Source: an uncultured Eubacterium sp.
Lineage (GTDB): Bacteria; Bacillota; Clostridia; Lachnospirales; Lachnospiraceae
DNA: 64,000 bases
Direction: 5' to 3'
Assembly: GCA_934316925.1 (NCBI GenBank)
Contig: CAKREC010000003.1
Coordinates: 12,261-76,260, forward strand
The notes beneath the pieces were generated by a model that did no database searches, was not told the origin of the DNA, and worked only from the letters and a program-made list of their open reading frames with translations. The position numbers and the translations under genes were made by a program. Below, piece by piece: positions 50,612-61,197 of this stretch. The stretch's first letter is position 1. Each line of letters begins with the position of its first letter.

Positions 50612-51463
50612 TTATCCTTTTCTATATAACTGCATAATACTATCGGTTGCCTGTTCTACAGTAATCGCATTGTGCGGCAGTTCAATCCCCCGCTTCGCCA
50701 GTTCTTCTACCACATACGTTACGGATGGCGCTCTCAATCCGATCGCTTCCAGTTCTTTATAGTGTGAAAATACTTCTGCCGGCGTACCATCATAAGCCTT
50801 CGTGCCATGGTCCATTACAATGATCCGCTGCACATAATCTGCCATGTCCTCCATGCTATGAGACACAACAACGACTGTCATATTGGACTTCTCATGAAGT
50901 TCACGGATCAGGCTGTAAATCTCATTTCTTCCCTGTGGATCCAGTCCTGCGGTTGGTTCATCTAAGATCAGCACCTCCGGATCCATAGCAAGCACACCGG
51001 CAATGGCAACACGGCGCTTCTGTCCACCGGACAGCTCAAATGGAGATACATCCAGCAGATCATCTCCAATTCCTACTTTTTTCAATGCCTCGAATGAATG
51101 CAGTTCCATGTCCAATTGTGACATTCCAATATTTTTCGGGCCAAACATCACATCCTCGATCACCGTGCTTTCAAAAAGCTGATGCTCCGGATACTGAAAC
51201 ACAAGACCAATCTTTTTTCGTAATTCTTTCAGCGAGTAGTCCTCATCGTGAATGTCTTTTCCATCGACATAAATTCCGCCGCCTGTTGGCTTTAACAATC
51301 CATCCAGATGTCTGACCAGCGTGGATTTTCCTGATCCAGTGTGTCCGATCAAACCAATAAATTCACCCTGTTTGATCTGCAGATTTACATCTTGCAGCGC
51401 TTTTTTCTCAAAGGCAGTTCCTTTGCCATAAATATATTCTAATTTGTTTACAATAATATCCAT
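50612..51463 (-). CDS. ecfA2: ECF transporter ATP-binding subunit A2
   Basis: This 283-residue ATPase has Walker A GHTGSGKS (about residue 38), LSGGQKRRVAIAGVLA (about 142), Walker B VLILDEPTAG (about 165) and H-loop VVSHSMEDM. It pairs with EcfA1 as the asymmetric ATPase dimer of group II ECF transporters. It lies 10 bp after ecfA1. Confidence 0.94.
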   Translation of the reverse strand: MDIIVNKLEYIYGKGTAFEKKALQDVNLQIKQGEFIGLIGHTGSGKSTLVRHLDGLLKPTGGGIYVDGKDIHDEDYSLKELRKKIGLVFQYPEHQLFESTVIEDVMFGPKNIGMSQLDMELHSFEALKKVGIGDDLLDVSPFELSGGQKRRVAIAGVLAMDPEVLILDEPTAGLDPQGRNEIYSLIRELHEKSNMTVVVVSHSMEDMADYVQRIIVMDHGTKAYDGTPAEVFSHYKELEAIGLRAPSVTYVVEELAKRGIELPHNAITVEQATDSIMQLYRKG

Positions 51464-51473
51464 TTTAACTCCA

Positions 51474-52319
51474 TTACAGTACTTCTGCTATCGCATCTGC
51501 TAACTCTGTTTCACTCAATATACCATCCGGCAACGGCATGCCCTGTTTTTTTAACTCATATGCCAGTTTGGTTACCTGTGGCACCTCCAGATGGTACTGT
51601 TCTAATTGATCCACCTGTGAGAAGATCTCACGAGGCTTTCCCTCCATAACAATCTTGCCATGATCCATCACAATAACCTGATCCGCATCGATCACTTCAT
51701 CCATATAATGCGTAATCCATAGCACCGTAATATTTTCTTTTTCATTCAATTCTTTGACCGCAGACAGCACTTCCTGTCTGCCGATCGGATCTAACATCGC
51801 CGTCGATTCATCCAATACAATACACTTTGGGTGCATTGCCAGAATCCCGGCAATCGCAACACGCTGTTTTTGTCCACCGGATAAATGATTCGGGGATTCT
51901 TTTCTGGCGTGTAACATTCCTACTTTTTTTAATGCTTCTTCTACCCTCTGCCAGATCTTCTTGGTTGGTATTCCAATATTTTCCGGGCCAAAGCCAACAT
52001 CTTCTTCTACTACATTGTACACGATCTGATTGTCCGGATTCTGAAATACCATTCCGACATTTTTTCGGATTTCCCAGATCATGGTATCATCTTTCGTATC
52101 AATATGATCCACCAGGATCGATCCCTCTTCCGGAGTCAGTAACGCATTCATATGTTTTGCAAGCGTCGATTTGCCGGAACCATTGTGTCCAAGAATTGCT
52201 ACAAATTCACCGGGCTTCACGGTAAAACTCACATCATTGATCGCATTTTCCACGGCGATCACCTGATCATTTTCATCGCGGCGAATATAGTCATATTTTA
52301 CGTTTTTCACTTGAATCAT
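51474..52319 (-). CDS. ecfA1: ECF transporter ATP-binding subunit A1
   Basis: This 281-residue ATPase has Walker A GHNGSGKS (about residue 43), Q-loop FQNPDNQIV, LSGGQKQRVAIAGILA (about 143), Walker B CIVLDESTAMLD (about 165) and H-loop WITHYMDE. The substitution of ESTAM for the usual EPTAG is standard for this subunit. It opens the ecf genes after a terminator following rplQ, so it may have its own promoter or depend on readthrough. Confidence 0.94.
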   Translation of the reverse strand: MIQVKNVKYDYIRRDENDQVIAVENAINDVSFTVKPGEFVAILGHNGSGKSTLAKHMNALLTPEEGSILVDHIDTKDDTMIWEIRKNVGMVFQNPDNQIVYNVVEEDVGFGPENIGIPTKKIWQRVEEALKKVGMLHARKESPNHLSGGQKQRVAIAGILAMHPKCIVLDESTAMLDPIGRQEVLSAVKELNEKENITVLWITHYMDEVIDADQVIVMDHGKIVMEGKPREIFSQVDQLEQYHLEVPQVTKLAYELKKQGMPLPDGILSETELADAIAEVL

Positions 52320-52342
52320 ATCCTGCTAACTCCTTTATGTAG

Positions 52343-52370
52343 AAAAAGGGCTGTCAATATGACAGCCCTT
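52343..52370 (-). terminator. Terminator after rplQ
   Basis: The stem AAGGGCTGTC / GACAGCCCTT with a T-run on the minus strand lies 13 bp past the rplQ stop and closes the S10-spc-alpha supraoperon. Confidence 0.85.
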
Positions 52371-52382
52371 CTATTCATCTGA

Positions 52383-52919
52383 TTATACAAGCTCAATAAC
52401 AACTTCCATTGCTGCATCACCTTTACGAGGTCCGATCTTGATGATTCTTGTGTAACCACCGTTGCGGTCTGCGTATTTAGGAGCAATTTCATCGAAAAGG
52501 ACATTTGTGATATCGATTTCTTTTGTTGCTTTTTTCTTTCCAGCAGTTGTAGTTGGTACATCTTTTACTGTGTAGAGCATCTTCTTCATCTGACGTCTAG
52601 CATGAAGTCTGGATGGAAGATCTTTTTTGATTTCTTTGTCTACTGTATCAAATACAGTAACTTTCTTTCCATCTACTACTTCTTTTACTCTCTTACCGTC
52701 TTTATCTTTCTGAGGTACTTTTGTCTGTACGGTAACAGTTTCGTAATTGTCTTTTTCACGAACAGCCAATGCGATCATACCTTCAGCAATTTTACGAATT
52801 TCTTTTGCTTTAGCTTCTGTCGTAACGATTTTGCCATGGTATAACAAATTTGTTACCTGGTTACGAAGCAAAGCTTTTCTTTGGCTGGAAGTTCTTCCAA
52901 GTTTTCTATAGCCTGCCAT
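52383..52919 (-). CDS. rplQ: Ribosomal protein L17, with lineage insertion
   Basis: This 178-residue protein has normal L17 ends ([20 protein letters not shown] and the C-terminal [21 protein letters not shown]). A lysine-rich central insertion lies at about residues 70-100 ([20 protein letters not shown]) and another short basic segment at [11 protein letters not shown]. Typical bacterial L17 has about 115-130 residues. The long form is known in Lachnospiraceae-type genomes. It follows rpoA by 25 bp. Confidence 0.95.
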   Translation of the reverse strand: MAGYRKLGRTSSQRKALLRNQVTNLLYHGKIVTTEAKAKEIRKIAEGMIALAVREKDNYETVTVQTKVPQKDKDGKRVKEVVDGKKVTVFDTVDKEIKKDLPSRLHARRQMKKMLYTVKDVPTTTAGKKKATKEIDITNVLFDEIAPKYADRNGGYTRIIKIGPRKGDAAMEVVIELV

Positions 52920-52944
52920 TGTATTTCCTCCTTGTTAACACTAT

Positions 52945-53910
52945 TTATTCCGTTTCTCCCGTGCTGAGAGACAAACCAAGTTCTTTCAACTTAGCTAACA
53001 CTTCGTCTAATGACTTACGTCCCAAGTTACGAACCTTCATCATATCATCTGGTGTTTTGTTGGTCAGCTCTTCTACTGTGTTGATGCCAGCTCTCTTCAA
53101 GCAGTTGTAAGAACGAACAGACAACTCTAATTCGTCAATGCTCATATCTAAAGCTTTCTGAGTCTCATTCTCTTCTTTCTCAACAATGACTTCTGCCATC
53201 TTTGCCTTTTCAGACAGATCGATGAAAGAATTCAAATGCTCACTCATAACTTTAGCGGCAAGGCTGATCGCCTCGTCTGGCTCCAAAGTACCATTAGTCG
53301 ATACTTCAATTGTCAACTTGTCGTAATCGGTGATCTGTCCAACACGAGTATTTTCTACTTTAATATTGACACGCTCAATTGGTGTGTAGATCGAGTCGAT
53401 GGCAATCACATCGATTCCCATGTCCTCTCTCTTGTTCTTATCAGAGCTTACATAACCACGACCATTGGTAACTGTCATTTCGATGTACAACTTGCAATCT
53501 GCACCGCCATTCAATGTAGCGATAACCTGATCTTTGTTGATGATCTCAATATCCGCGTCGCATTTGATGTCTGCTGCTGTAACAACGCCTTCACCATGTG
53601 CATCAATATAAATCGTCTTAGAAGCGTTCAAATCATCGCTATTGTTTTTAATAGCAAGATTCTTGATGTTCATAACAATCTCTGTAACATCTTCTTTTAC
53701 TCCTGGGACTCCGCTAAACTCATGAACAACACCATCAATCTTAATCTGGCTTACTGCTGTACCAGGTAAGGATGAAAGCATGATTCTTCTTAAAGAATTA
53801 CCCAAAGTAGTTCCGTATCCTCTTTCAAGTGGCTCTACTACAAAACGTCCATATTTTTTATCTTCTGAAATTTCAGCAATTTCAATTCTTGGCTTCTCAA
53901 ATTCAAACAC
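52945..53910 (-). CDS. rpoA: RNA polymerase alpha subunit
   Basis: This 321-residue subunit has the N-terminal assembly domain (about 1-230; [20 protein letters not shown], the standard start) and the C-terminal DNA/activator-binding domain (about 245-315; [20 protein letters not shown] and [19 protein letters not shown]). Length is normal. It is in the usual position between rpsD and rplQ. Confidence 0.97.
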   Translation of the reverse strand: MFEFEKPRIEIAEISEDKKYGRFVVEPLERGYGTTLGNSLRRIMLSSLPGTAVSQIKIDGVVHEFSGVPGVKEDVTEIVMNIKNLAIKNNSDDLNASKTIYIDAHGEGVVTAADIKCDADIEIINKDQVIATLNGGADCKLYIEMTVTNGRGYVSSDKNKREDMGIDVIAIDSIYTPIERVNIKVENTRVGQITDYDKLTIEVSTNGTLEPDEAISLAAKVMSEHLNSFIDLSEKAKMAEVIVEKEENETQKALDMSIDELELSVRSYNCLKRAGINTVEELTNKTPDDMMKVRNLGRKSLDEVLAKLKELGLSLSTGETE

Positions 53911-53939
53911 TACTGGACCCTCCTTTTGGGTTTACTTAA

Positions 53940-54533
53940 TTACTTAGAGTACAACTCGACAATAAGCACATCATTTACTGGTACATCAATTTCTGCTCTG
54001 GTAGGGATCTCTTTTACAGTACCAGACAAAGTTTCCTGGTTGGACTCTAACCATGCAGGAACTAAACGAGCGCCAGTTACCTCAAGGATGTCTTTATATC
54101 TCTGTGCTCCTTTGAATTTTTCATTGATTTCAACCACATCACCAGCTTTTAACTGATAGGATGGAATGTTAACGCGTTTGCCGTTTACAAGAACATGCTT
54201 ATGATCTACGATCTGTCTAGCTTCTTTTCTTGTACGAGCAAATCCAAGACGGAATAATACGTTATCAAGTCTTAACTCTAACAAAATCATCAAGTTGTCA
54301 CCGGTTGTACCGTATTTCAACTTCTGAGCTCTTGCAAAATAGTTACGGAAAGGTTTTTCGAGTACTCCGTAGATGAATTTTGCTTTCTGTTTCTCTCTTA
54401 ACTGCTGTCCATACTCGCTTAATTTTTTGCCGGACTTAGCATTTCTCTTAGACTTTTTGTCAATTCCCAAGTAAACTGGGTCTAAATCGAGAGATCTACA
54501 TCTTTTCAAAACAGGCGTCATATCTCTAGCCAT
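53940..54533 (-). CDS. rpsD: Ribosomal protein S4
   Basis: This 197-residue primary 16S-binding protein has the S4 RNA-binding domain (about 88-150; RLDNVLFRLGFARTRKEARQ). It lacks the N-terminal CxxC zinc motif found in some S4 forms (zinc-free type; the start is MARDMTPVLKRCRSLDLDP). In many bacteria S4 represses its own operon; a candidate leader lies upstream of rpsM. Confidence 0.96.
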   Translation of the reverse strand: MARDMTPVLKRCRSLDLDPVYLGIDKKSKRNAKSGKKLSEYGQQLREKQKAKFIYGVLEKPFRNYFARAQKLKYGTTGDNLMILLELRLDNVLFRLGFARTRKEARQIVDHKHVLVNGKRVNIPSYQLKAGDVVEINEKFKGAQRYKDILEVTGARLVPAWLESNQETLSGTVKEIPTRAEIDVPVNDVLIVELYSK

Positions 54534-54589
54534 TATAATTTCCTCCTAATAAATTCTAATCTTAATTCTATCGATACAGAAAATCCAAA

Positions 54590-54985
54590 TTAAACTCTTC
54601 TGCGTTTTGGTGGTCTACATCCGTTATGAGGAACTGGTGTAACATCCTGAATGCTTGTTACTTCAATTCCGCAAGCCTGAATAGCACGGATCGCTGCTTC
54701 TCTTCCTGAACCAGGTCCCTTTACCATTACTTCTACGGATTTCAAACCATGAGGCAATGCTGCTTTAGCTGCTGTCTCAGCTGCCATCTGAGCTGCATAT
54801 GGAGTAGACTTCTTAGAACCTCTGAATCCAAGTCCACCTGCACTTGCCCAAGAAATTGCATTTCCCTCTAAATCTGTCAGCGTTACGATTGTATTATTAA
54901 AAGATGACTGAATGTGTGCCTGTCCGCGGTCAATATTCTTTTTGACACGCTTTTTTGTCACTTTTTTTGCAACTTGTTTAGCCAC
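54590..54985 (-). CDS. rpsK: Ribosomal protein S11
   Basis: This 131-residue protein of the 30S platform contains [37 protein letters not shown] and the C-terminal [18 protein letters not shown]. It is normal in length and lies 17 bp after rpsM. Confidence 0.96.
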   Translation of the reverse strand: MAKQVAKKVTKKRVKKNIDRGQAHIQSSFNNTIVTLTDLEGNAISWASAGGLGFRGSKKSTPYAAQMAAETAAKAALPHGLKSVEVMVKGPGSGREAAIRAIQACGIEVTSIQDVTPVPHNGCRPPKRRRV

Positions 54986-55002
54986 TTGTCTTACCTCCTA
55001 TA

Positions 55003-55371
55003 TTATTTCTTCTTGTTTGCTACTGTACGCTTTGGACCCTTACGAGTTCTAGCGTTTGTCTTAGTCTTCTGTCCACGAACTGGAAGACCTTTTCTATGAC
55101 GAATACCTCTGTAGCATCCAATTTCCTGTAATCTCTTGATGTTCAACGCGATTTCTCTACGAAGATCACCCTCTACTGTCTGAGAACGATCGATAACGTC
55201 ACGAATTCTTGAAACATCTTCATCCGTCAAATCTTTACAACGGATGTCTGGATCAACATTAGCTTCCGCCAAAATTCTTTTGGAACTAGCAACACCGATT
55301 CCATAAATATAGGTAAGACCTATTTCTACACGTTTTTCTCTTGGTAAATCTACACCGCTAATACGAGCCAT
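55003..55371 (-). CDS. rpsM: Ribosomal protein S13
   Basis: This 122-residue protein of the 30S head has a start [20 protein letters not shown] and a basic C-terminal tail ([19 protein letters not shown]). Its ATG follows GGAGGTGTAAAG. Unlike the other genes of the operon it is separated from its upstream neighbour by about 320 bp of structured, non-coding DNA. Confidence 0.96.
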   Translation of the reverse strand: MARISGVDLPREKRVEIGLTYIYGIGVASSKRILAEANVDPDIRCKDLTDEDVSRIRDVIDRSQTVEGDLRREIALNIKRLQEIGCYRGIRHRKGLPVRGQKTKTNARTRKGPKRTVANKKK

Positions 55372-55691
55372 GTGTGCTTTACACCTCCATTATTTTATAG
55401 TTTGTTGGTGAGATAAAAATATCTCAGGGCAAGGTTCTTATTAGGAACTCTCGCCGTTTGGAGTGCCGGAATATGACACTCTGCAGCCGCTTTAAATCAC
55501 AACAACAATGCAAAACAAGAACCTGAGCATTCCCCAATATATAGTAGAAATGTCTCAGGAGAATTCTACACTGCTTACCGTTGCGATATCACAACACCAT
55601 ATGACGGATGATGCTGTAACACAGAAAGCAAGAACTATTTATAAACACGAAAACAACCAGAAGCAATCACTTCCGGCATTCGATATATTCA
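55372..55691 (-). other. 320-bp structured gap between rpmJ and rpsM, putative leader RNA
   Basis: No reading frame of significance occurs. On the minus strand several hairpins follow each other towards rpsM: GTAGAA/TTCTAC (55540-55565), GAGTG/CACTC (55458-55478), a stem GGCGAGAGTTC/GAACCTTGCC (55428-55455) and TGAGAT/ATCTCA (55411-55430). This is long for a ribosomal operon gap. It is a candidate autoregulatory leader (S4 or S13) or an internal promoter region; I did not recognise a known family. Confidence 0.45.
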
Positions 55692-55805
55692 TTAGCCTTG
55701 TCTTTGTTTGTGTTTTGGGTTCTCGCAGATGATTCTTACGCGACCCTTTCTTTTAATGACTTTGCATTTTTCGCAAATTGGTTTTACTGATGATCTAACT
55801 TTCAC
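55692..55805 (-). CDS. rpmJ: Ribosomal protein L36
   Basis: This gene of 37 codons begins with GTG at 55805, preceded by GGAGGG seven bases upstream. The protein reads [20 protein letters not shown], then [17 protein letters not shown]. It carries the zinc-ribbon ligands C-x2-C (CEKC) and, downstream, C and H in CENPKH. It has the normal bacterial length and the normal place between infA and rpsM. Confidence 0.95.
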   Translation of the reverse strand: MKVRSSVKPICEKCKVIKRKGRVRIICENPKHKQRQG

Positions 55806-55883
55806 AGTAATACCCTCCTTTCAAAAAAGTCCGTATACAAATATATCATATGAAATGATAGATTGCAAGCACTTTTTACTAAA

Positions 55884-56102
55884 TTATTTGTCTCTCCAAA
55901 CGATTCTTCCTTTGGTAAGATCGTATGGTGACAACTCCAATGTTACTTTGTCTCCTGGCAGGATACGGATATAGTTCATACGAAGTTTTCCACTGATATG
56001 AGCCAATACTTTGTGACCATTTTCTAATTCTACCTGAAACATTGCATTTGGCAACTTTTCAACTACAGTTCCTTCAATTTCAATTACATCTGCTTTAGAC
56101 AT
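55884..56102 (-). CDS. infA: Translation initiation factor IF-1
   Basis: This 72-residue OB-fold protein ([40 protein letters not shown]) has normal length. It follows map by 17 bp. The KOW-domain gene that many Clostridia have between map and infA is absent here. Confidence 0.96.
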   Translation of the reverse strand: MSKADVIEIEGTVVEKLPNAMFQVELENGHKVLAHISGKLRMNYIRILPGDKVTLELSPYDLTKGRIVWRDK

Positions 56103-56119
56103 ATTAATCCTCCAAATAT

Positions 56120-56875
56120 TTATAACAATGATAAGATTTCAGGATCACCTTCTGTGATCAAAATTGTGTTTTCGTAATGCGCGGAATTTGCTCCGTCCTG
56201 CGTGACGATCGTCCATTCATCTTCCAGCATCCAGATTTCTTTTTTGCCGGCATTGACCATTGGCTCTACTGCCAGTGTCATACCTGGTTTTAATTTGATT
56301 CCTTTTCGGAATCTCGGTTTGAAATTTGGTATCTGCGGTTCTTCGTGCATCTCGGTTCCGATTCCATGACCAACCAGTTCTCTCACAATAGAGAAGCCAT
56401 TTGCCTCTGCATGTTTTTGGATCGCTGCTGAAATATCGTAAAGATGATTGCCCGCTTTCGCATATTCCATGCCTTTGAAAAAGCTTTCCCTTGTAACATC
56501 GATCAGTTTTTTCGCATCATCGTCGATCACGCCAACGCCATGTGTCCGGGCCGCATCGGATTGATACCCTTTGTAGATCACACCGGCATCCAGACTTACA
56601 ATATCACCATCAAACAGGTAATGATTGGCTACCGGAATTCCATGAACAACTTCATCGTTCACAGAGACACAGATCGATGCTGGAAATCCTTCGTACCCTT
56701 TGAACGAAGGAATACAGCCATAACTGCGTATGAGCTCCTCGCCTTTTTTATCAATATCCAAAGTTGAAATTCCCGGTGCGATAAACTCCTCTAACTGATT
56801 GTGAACTTCTGCCAGAATCTTTCCGGCATCGCGCATCAGCTGGATCTCTTCTTTCGATTTTATTGTAACTGCCAT
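56120..56875 (-). CDS. map: Methionine aminopeptidase, type I
   Basis: This 251-residue metalloprotease removes initiator methionine. It shows metal ligands in [18 protein letters not shown] (D and D near residues 95-106), [12 protein letters not shown] (about 170), and [11 protein letters not shown] and [14 protein letters not shown] at the end. It lacks an N-terminal zinc/SH3 extension. It lies 58 bp after adk in the standard secY-adk-map order. Confidence 0.95.
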   Translation of the reverse strand: MAVTIKSKEEIQLMRDAGKILAEVHNQLEEFIAPGISTLDIDKKGEELIRSYGCIPSFKGYEGFPASICVSVNDEVVHGIPVANHYLFDGDIVSLDAGVIYKGYQSDAARTHGVGVIDDDAKKLIDVTRESFFKGMEYAKAGNHLYDISAAIQKHAEANGFSIVRELVGHGIGTEMHEEPQIPNFKPRFRKGIKLKPGMTLAVEPMVNAGKKEIWMLEDEWTIVTQDGANSAHYENTILITEGDPEILSLL

Positions 56876-56933
56876 GATAATCCTTTCTCAGAAAAATCGA
56901 GGTCCCGCACCGCAGAACCCCGACTTCATGTTA

Positions 56934-57575
56934 CTATCCAAGAATCTTAACGATTGCTTCAAATACATCATTTAAATCAATGGTTCCGTCAACTTCTCTT
57001 AAAATTCCCTGCTCGGTATAATAATCGATCAATGGCTGTGTCTGCTCATGATAAACACCCAGACGTTTTTCAACGGTTTCCGGTTTGTCATCATCACGAA
57101 GAATCAACTCGCCACCACATGCATCACAAATGCCTTCCACTTTGGTAGGATTGTATTTAATATGGTAGGTTCCTCCACATTTTACACAAGCTCTACGACC
57201 GGACATTCTGCGTACGATGTTCTCATCCGGAACATCAACGTCAATGGCGTAATCCAATTTTTCTCCGATCTTATCCAAAGCGGCTGTCAATGCCTCTGCC
57301 TGAGGGATCGTTCTTGGAAATCCATCCAATACATATCCTTTCTTCGCATCATCCTGAGCCAGACGATCTACTACCAGATCTACTACCAATTCATCAGGAA
57401 CAAGTAAACCCTTATCCATGTACTCTTTTGCCTTTTGTCCCAGTTCCGTGTTTTCTTTGATGTTCGCACGGAAAATGTCTCCTGTTGAAATATGAGGAAT
57501 TCCATATTTTTCGGAGATCATCTTTGCCTGAGTTCCTTTTCCTGCTCCAGGCGCACCTAACATAACAATTTTCAT
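56934..57575 (-). CDS. adk: Adenylate kinase with zinc lid
   Basis: This 213-residue enzyme interconverts AMP+ATP and ADP. It has P-loop [10 protein letters not shown] (residues 7-16), [13 protein letters not shown] (about 84) and a lid domain with the four zinc ligands in CVKCGGTYH and CDACGGEL (about 130-155), the Gram-positive form. The start at 57575 (MKIVMLG) follows GGAGGTGGCGACAGCT. Confidence 0.96.
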   Translation of the reverse strand: MKIVMLGAPGAGKGTQAKMISEKYGIPHISTGDIFRANIKENTELGQKAKEYMDKGLLVPDELVVDLVVDRLAQDDAKKGYVLDGFPRTIPQAEALTAALDKIGEKLDYAIDVDVPDENIVRRMSGRRACVKCGGTYHIKYNPTKVEGICDACGGELILRDDDKPETVEKRLGVYHEQTQPLIDYYTEQGILREVDGTIDLNDVFEAIVKILG

Positions 57576-57677
57576 AGCTGTCGCCACCTCCATTTTCTAT
57601 TGTTTTTTAACGAAAAGCTAAAAACAACTAGCGACCTCCCGCCAAAAAAGGCAGGGGGCCGGCATAGTAACAATACA

Positions 57678-59015
57678 TTAATTTCCTAAGAATCCTTTGT
57701 AGTGACGTACCAATACAAGTGATTCGATCTGTTTCAATGTTTCGATGATAACACCAACAATGATGATCAAAGATGTACCACTAAATGACACATTGGCATT
57801 GAACGCACCTGAGAAGAAGATTGGAAACGCACAAGCGATAACCATTCCAATTGCTCCGATAAATACAATGCTGTTCAAAACATTGGTCAGATAGTCTGTG
57901 GTAGGTTTCCCCGGACGAATACCCGGAATAAATCCACCCTGTTTTTTCATGTTATTGGAAATTTCCAATGGGTTGAATGTTACAGATGTATAGAAATATG
58001 CAAAAAAGATAATCAATACAATGTATACAAGCAATCCCAATGTATATTTGAATTCTCCCCAGCTTCCAATCTTACACCAGTCACTCTGGTTGCAAACAGT
58101 CAGAAGTTTCTGGAATACCGTTGCTTCCGGACCAGTCTTTGGCTGAACGCCTGCGAAACTGGCAATGATAACTGGCAATGACATCATGGAACTTGCAAAG
58201 ATAACAGGAATTACACCTGCTGTATTTACTTTCAATGGAATGTGACTGCTCTGTCCGCCTGCCACTTTTCTTCCCTGAACTTTCTTTGCATACTGAACCG
58301 GGATTCTTCTTTCTCCATCCTGCAACCATACAATAAATGTAAACATTGCAAGGATAATTGCAAGGATAATTGCTCCTGCAACAATCGCATTTGTGATATT
58401 TCCGCCTGCCGGAGCAACAAATGTCTTATATAATGTGGACAAGTCACTTGGGATGCGAGCCACGATGTTAATCAACAATACAATAGAAATACCGTTTCCA
58501 ACACCCTTCTCTGTAATCTGTTCACCCAACCACATCATAAATGCTGCACCTGCTGTCATAGCTACTACAGCTACTACCATAGCAACAATACCATTCTCTC
58601 TAAAGAGATTTTGGTTACGGAATCCAATTACTAATGCTCCACCTTCGACTACAGCCAATACGATTGACAAGTAACGAGTGTACTCATTAATCTTTCTACG
58701 GCCATCTTCTCCATCTTTCTGCATTTCCTCCAAACGAGGGATTGCAATGGTAAGAAGCTGTAAAATGATCGATGCAGTGATGTATGGAGTAATGTTCAAT
58801 GCGAAGATTGACATTCTGGAAATTGATCCACCTGTCATAACATCAAGGAATCCCAATGAAGCATTGTTATTGAACAACTGCTGAATAATATCATTGTTAA
58901 CGTTAGGAACCGGAATGTTACATCCGATTCTAACGATAACCATTGCAAACAATACATAAAGCAGTTTCATACGGATTTCTTTTGTTTTCAACGCATTTTG
59001 AATTGTTGTTAACAT
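57678..59015 (-). CDS. secY: Preprotein translocase subunit SecY
   Basis: This 445-residue channel protein has ten hydrophobic helices, with NIPVPNVNND in the first loop, GITPYITASI-type segment ALNITPYITASIILQLL (about 70-87) and PGIRPGKPTTDYL (about 352-364). It is the core of the Sec translocon. Its start overlaps the rplO stop by one base (TAATG), showing tight coupling. Confidence 0.97.
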   Translation of the reverse strand: MLTTIQNALKTKEIRMKLLYVLFAMVIVRIGCNIPVPNVNNDIIQQLFNNNASLGFLDVMTGGSISRMSIFALNITPYITASIILQLLTIAIPRLEEMQKDGEDGRRKINEYTRYLSIVLAVVEGGALVIGFRNQNLFRENGIVAMVVAVVAMTAGAAFMMWLGEQITEKGVGNGISIVLLINIVARIPSDLSTLYKTFVAPAGGNITNAIVAGAIILAIILAMFTFIVWLQDGERRIPVQYAKKVQGRKVAGGQSSHIPLKVNTAGVIPVIFASSMMSLPVIIASFAGVQPKTGPEATVFQKLLTVCNQSDWCKIGSWGEFKYTLGLLVYIVLIIFFAYFYTSVTFNPLEISNNMKKQGGFIPGIRPGKPTTDYLTNVLNSIVFIGAIGMVIACAFPIFFSGAFNANVSFSGTSLIIIVGVIIETLKQIESLVLVRHYKGFLGN

Positions 59016-59455
59016 TAGATCACCTCTGCTTTTCCACCAGCAGCTTGAATCTTCTCAGCAGCACTTGCGCTGTAAGCATTCACTTTTACATCAAGCTTTT
59101 TGGTAATTTCTCCATTTCCAAGAATCTTTACGCCATCCTTAGGATTGCTTACAATTCCTTTTTCTACAAGAGCTTCTACAGTTACTTCAGCACCATCCTC
59201 AAATACATTCAGTCTGTCAAGACCGATTGCAACGATGTCTTTGCTGTTGATGTTTGTAAAGCCTCTCTTAGGTAATCTTCTATAAAGTGGTAACTGACCA
59301 CCTTCGAAACCAGGTCTTGGTGCTCCAGAACGAGCTTTCTGACCTTTGTGTCCCTTACCAGCTGTTTTACCATTTCCTGAACCATGTCCGCGGCCTCTTC
59401 TGAACTCATTGCTCTGTTTAGAACCCTCTGCTGGTTTCAATTCTGATAAATTCAT
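59015..59455 (-). CDS. rplO: Ribosomal protein L15
   Basis: This 146-residue protein starts [20 protein letters not shown] and has the glycine-rich [20 protein letters not shown] and [20 protein letters not shown]. It lies between rpmD and secY as usual and is of normal length. Confidence 0.96.
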   Translation of the reverse strand: MNLSELKPAEGSKQSNEFRRGRGHGSGNGKTAGKGHKGQKARSGAPRPGFEGGQLPLYRRLPKRGFTNINSKDIVAIGLDRLNVFEDGAEVTVEALVEKGIVSNPKDGVKILGNGEITKKLDVKVNAYSASAAEKIQAAGGKAEVI

Positions 59456-59472
59456 TTATTGCACCTCCTTGA

Positions 59473-59655
59473 TTAGATTTCTTCAACCTTTACAAGATGT
59501 CTAATCTGCTGAATCTGTCCACGTGTTGCAGCATTATCCGGCATCTCAACGGTTTTGTTTAATTTCTTAAGGCCAAGTGCTTCTACCGTTTTTCTATGCT
59601 TTGGAATCGCACCGATGGTAGACTTGACTAATGTGATTTTTAATTTACCTGCCAT
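59473..59655 (-). CDS. rpmD: Ribosomal protein L30
   Basis: This 60-residue protein ([20 protein letters not shown], ending [15 protein letters not shown]) is the short bacterial L30. It lies 41 bp after rpsE and 17 bp before rplO. Confidence 0.95.
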   Translation of the reverse strand: MAGKLKITLVKSTIGAIPKHRKTVEALGLKKLNKTVEMPDNAATRGQIQQIRHLVKVEEI

Positions 59656-59696
59656 TTTTTCCTCCTATCTGCCACGAAAGCTCTATGTGGCATCTA

Positions 59697-60206
59697 CTAG
59701 CCTAAAATTTCCTCTACGGAAAGACCGCGAAGTTTTGCAACCTCTTCTGGAGTCTTCAAGTTCTTCAATCCCTCGATCGTAGCAAGAACAACGTTCTGCT
59801 TGTTACGAGATCCTAAAGACTTAGTACGGATATTTTTGAATCCTGCCAATTCCAATACGGCACGAGCTGGACCACCAGCGATGATACCAGTACCTTCTTG
59901 GGACTTCTTCATCAAAACGGATGCGCTTCCGAATTTACCAATGAAATCATGAGGAATACTCTTATTCTCATCAAGAGGTACCTCAATCAAAGATTTAACA
60001 GCTGCCTCTTTTCCTTTGCGAATTGCTTCAGGAATTTCCATAGCTTTTCCTAAACCTGCACCAACGTGTCCGTTGCCATCGCCTACTACAACTAAAGCTG
60101 TAAAACGCATGTTACGACCACCTTTAACAACCTTGGTTACACGTTTAATTGATACTACTTTATCTTCTAATTCTAACTGACTAGCATCAATAATTTCACG
60201 TTTCAT
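59697..60206 (-). CDS. rpsE: Ribosomal protein S5
   Basis: This 169-residue protein has the S5 RNA-binding fold ([20 protein letters not shown], then [20 protein letters not shown]) and the C-terminal domain ([39 protein letters not shown]). It helps fidelity of decoding. Length is normal. Confidence 0.96.
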   Translation of the reverse strand: MKREIIDASQLELEDKVVSIKRVTKVVKGGRNMRFTALVVVGDGNGHVGAGLGKAMEIPEAIRKGKEAAVKSLIEVPLDENKSIPHDFIGKFGSASVLMKKSQEGTGIIAGGPARAVLELAGFKNIRTKSLGSRNKQNVVLATIEGLKNLKTPEEVAKLRGLSVEEILG

Positions 60207-60221
60207 GTGTTCTCCTCCTTA

Positions 60222-60590
60222 TTAGAATTCCAAGCCAGCTTCACGAGCTGCTTCTGCTAATGCTTTTACTTTACCCTGGTAAATGTATCCTCCACGGTCG
60301 AAAACGACTGTCTTGATACCATTATCCAAAGCTTTCTTAGCAATAACTTCGCCAAGTTTTGCTGCTGCTTCAACATTGTTTGTCTTCTCCAAATCTTTCT
60401 TTACATCTGCCTGAAGAGTAGATGCAGAAACGATTGTGTTTCCAGCAACATCATCAATAACCTGAGCGTACATATGGTTATTGCTACGGAACACAGCCAA
60501 ACGTGGTTTCTCAGGAGTACCAGACAAACGGCTACGAATTCTTCTATGTTTGTTTTCGCGAACTTCGCTTCTATTTGTTTTTTTAACCAT
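60222..60590 (-). CDS. rplR: Ribosomal protein L18
   Basis: This 122-residue 5S rRNA-binding protein has [40 protein letters not shown] and [20 protein letters not shown]. It is normal in length and in its place between rplF and rpsE. Confidence 0.96.
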   Translation of the reverse strand: MVKKTNRSEVRENKHRRIRSRLSGTPEKPRLAVFRSNNHMYAQVIDDVAGNTIVSASTLQADVKKDLEKTNNVEAAAKLGEVIAKKALDNGIKTVVFDRGGYIYQGKVKALAEAAREAGLEF

Positions 60591-60606
60591 TGTGATTTAC
60601 TCCTTT

Positions 60607-61149
60607 CTATTTCTTACCAGTCTTACCAACTTTGCGGCGAATAACTTCATCTGCGTATTTGATACCTTTACCTTTGTAAGGCTCTGGTTTTCTCTTCTCG
60701 CGGATCTCTGCTGCATACTGGCCAACTTTTTCTTTATCGATACCAGATACGATAATGATGTTCTGTCCCTCAACAGTAACTTCGATTCCGTCTGGATCTT
60801 CCATCTCTACCGGGTGAGAATATCCAAGAGAAAGTGTAAGTTTTTTACCCTGCTTAGCTGCACGGTAACCAACACCGTTTACTTCCAATTTCTTCTGATA
60901 TCCTTCAGTAACTCCAATGATCATGTTGTGGATCAATGTACGAGTCAATCCATGAAGAGATTTCATCTTTTTCAAATCGTTTGGACGAGTAACTTTTACT
61001 TCTTCGCCCTCTTTTGTAATGGTCATCTCTGCAGGCAACACTCTTACCAATGTGCCCTTAGGACCCTTTACAGTCACCTGATTATTTTCTGCTATATCTA
61101 CAGTAACACCTGCAGGAATAGCGATAGGCATTCTTCCAATACGTGACAT
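60607..61149 (-). CDS. rplF: Ribosomal protein L6
   Basis: This 180-residue protein has two similar domains (about 1-80 and 81-170), with [20 protein letters not shown] at the start and the family end [21 protein letters not shown] structured 102-bp gap separates it from rpsH upstream. Confidence 0.96.
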   Translation of the reverse strand: MSRIGRMPIAIPAGVTVDIAENNQVTVKGPKGTLVRVLPAEMTITKEGEEVKVTRPNDLKKMKSLHGLTRTLIHNMIIGVTEGYQKKLEVNGVGYRAAKQGKKLTLSLGYSHPVEMEDPDGIEVTVEGQNIIIVSGIDKEKVGQYAAEIREKRKPEPYKGKGIKYADEVIRRKVGKTGKK

Positions 61150-61197
61150 GCCGGTACCTCCTATAATAATTTTTGGGGTTAATTAGTTTCAATATCT

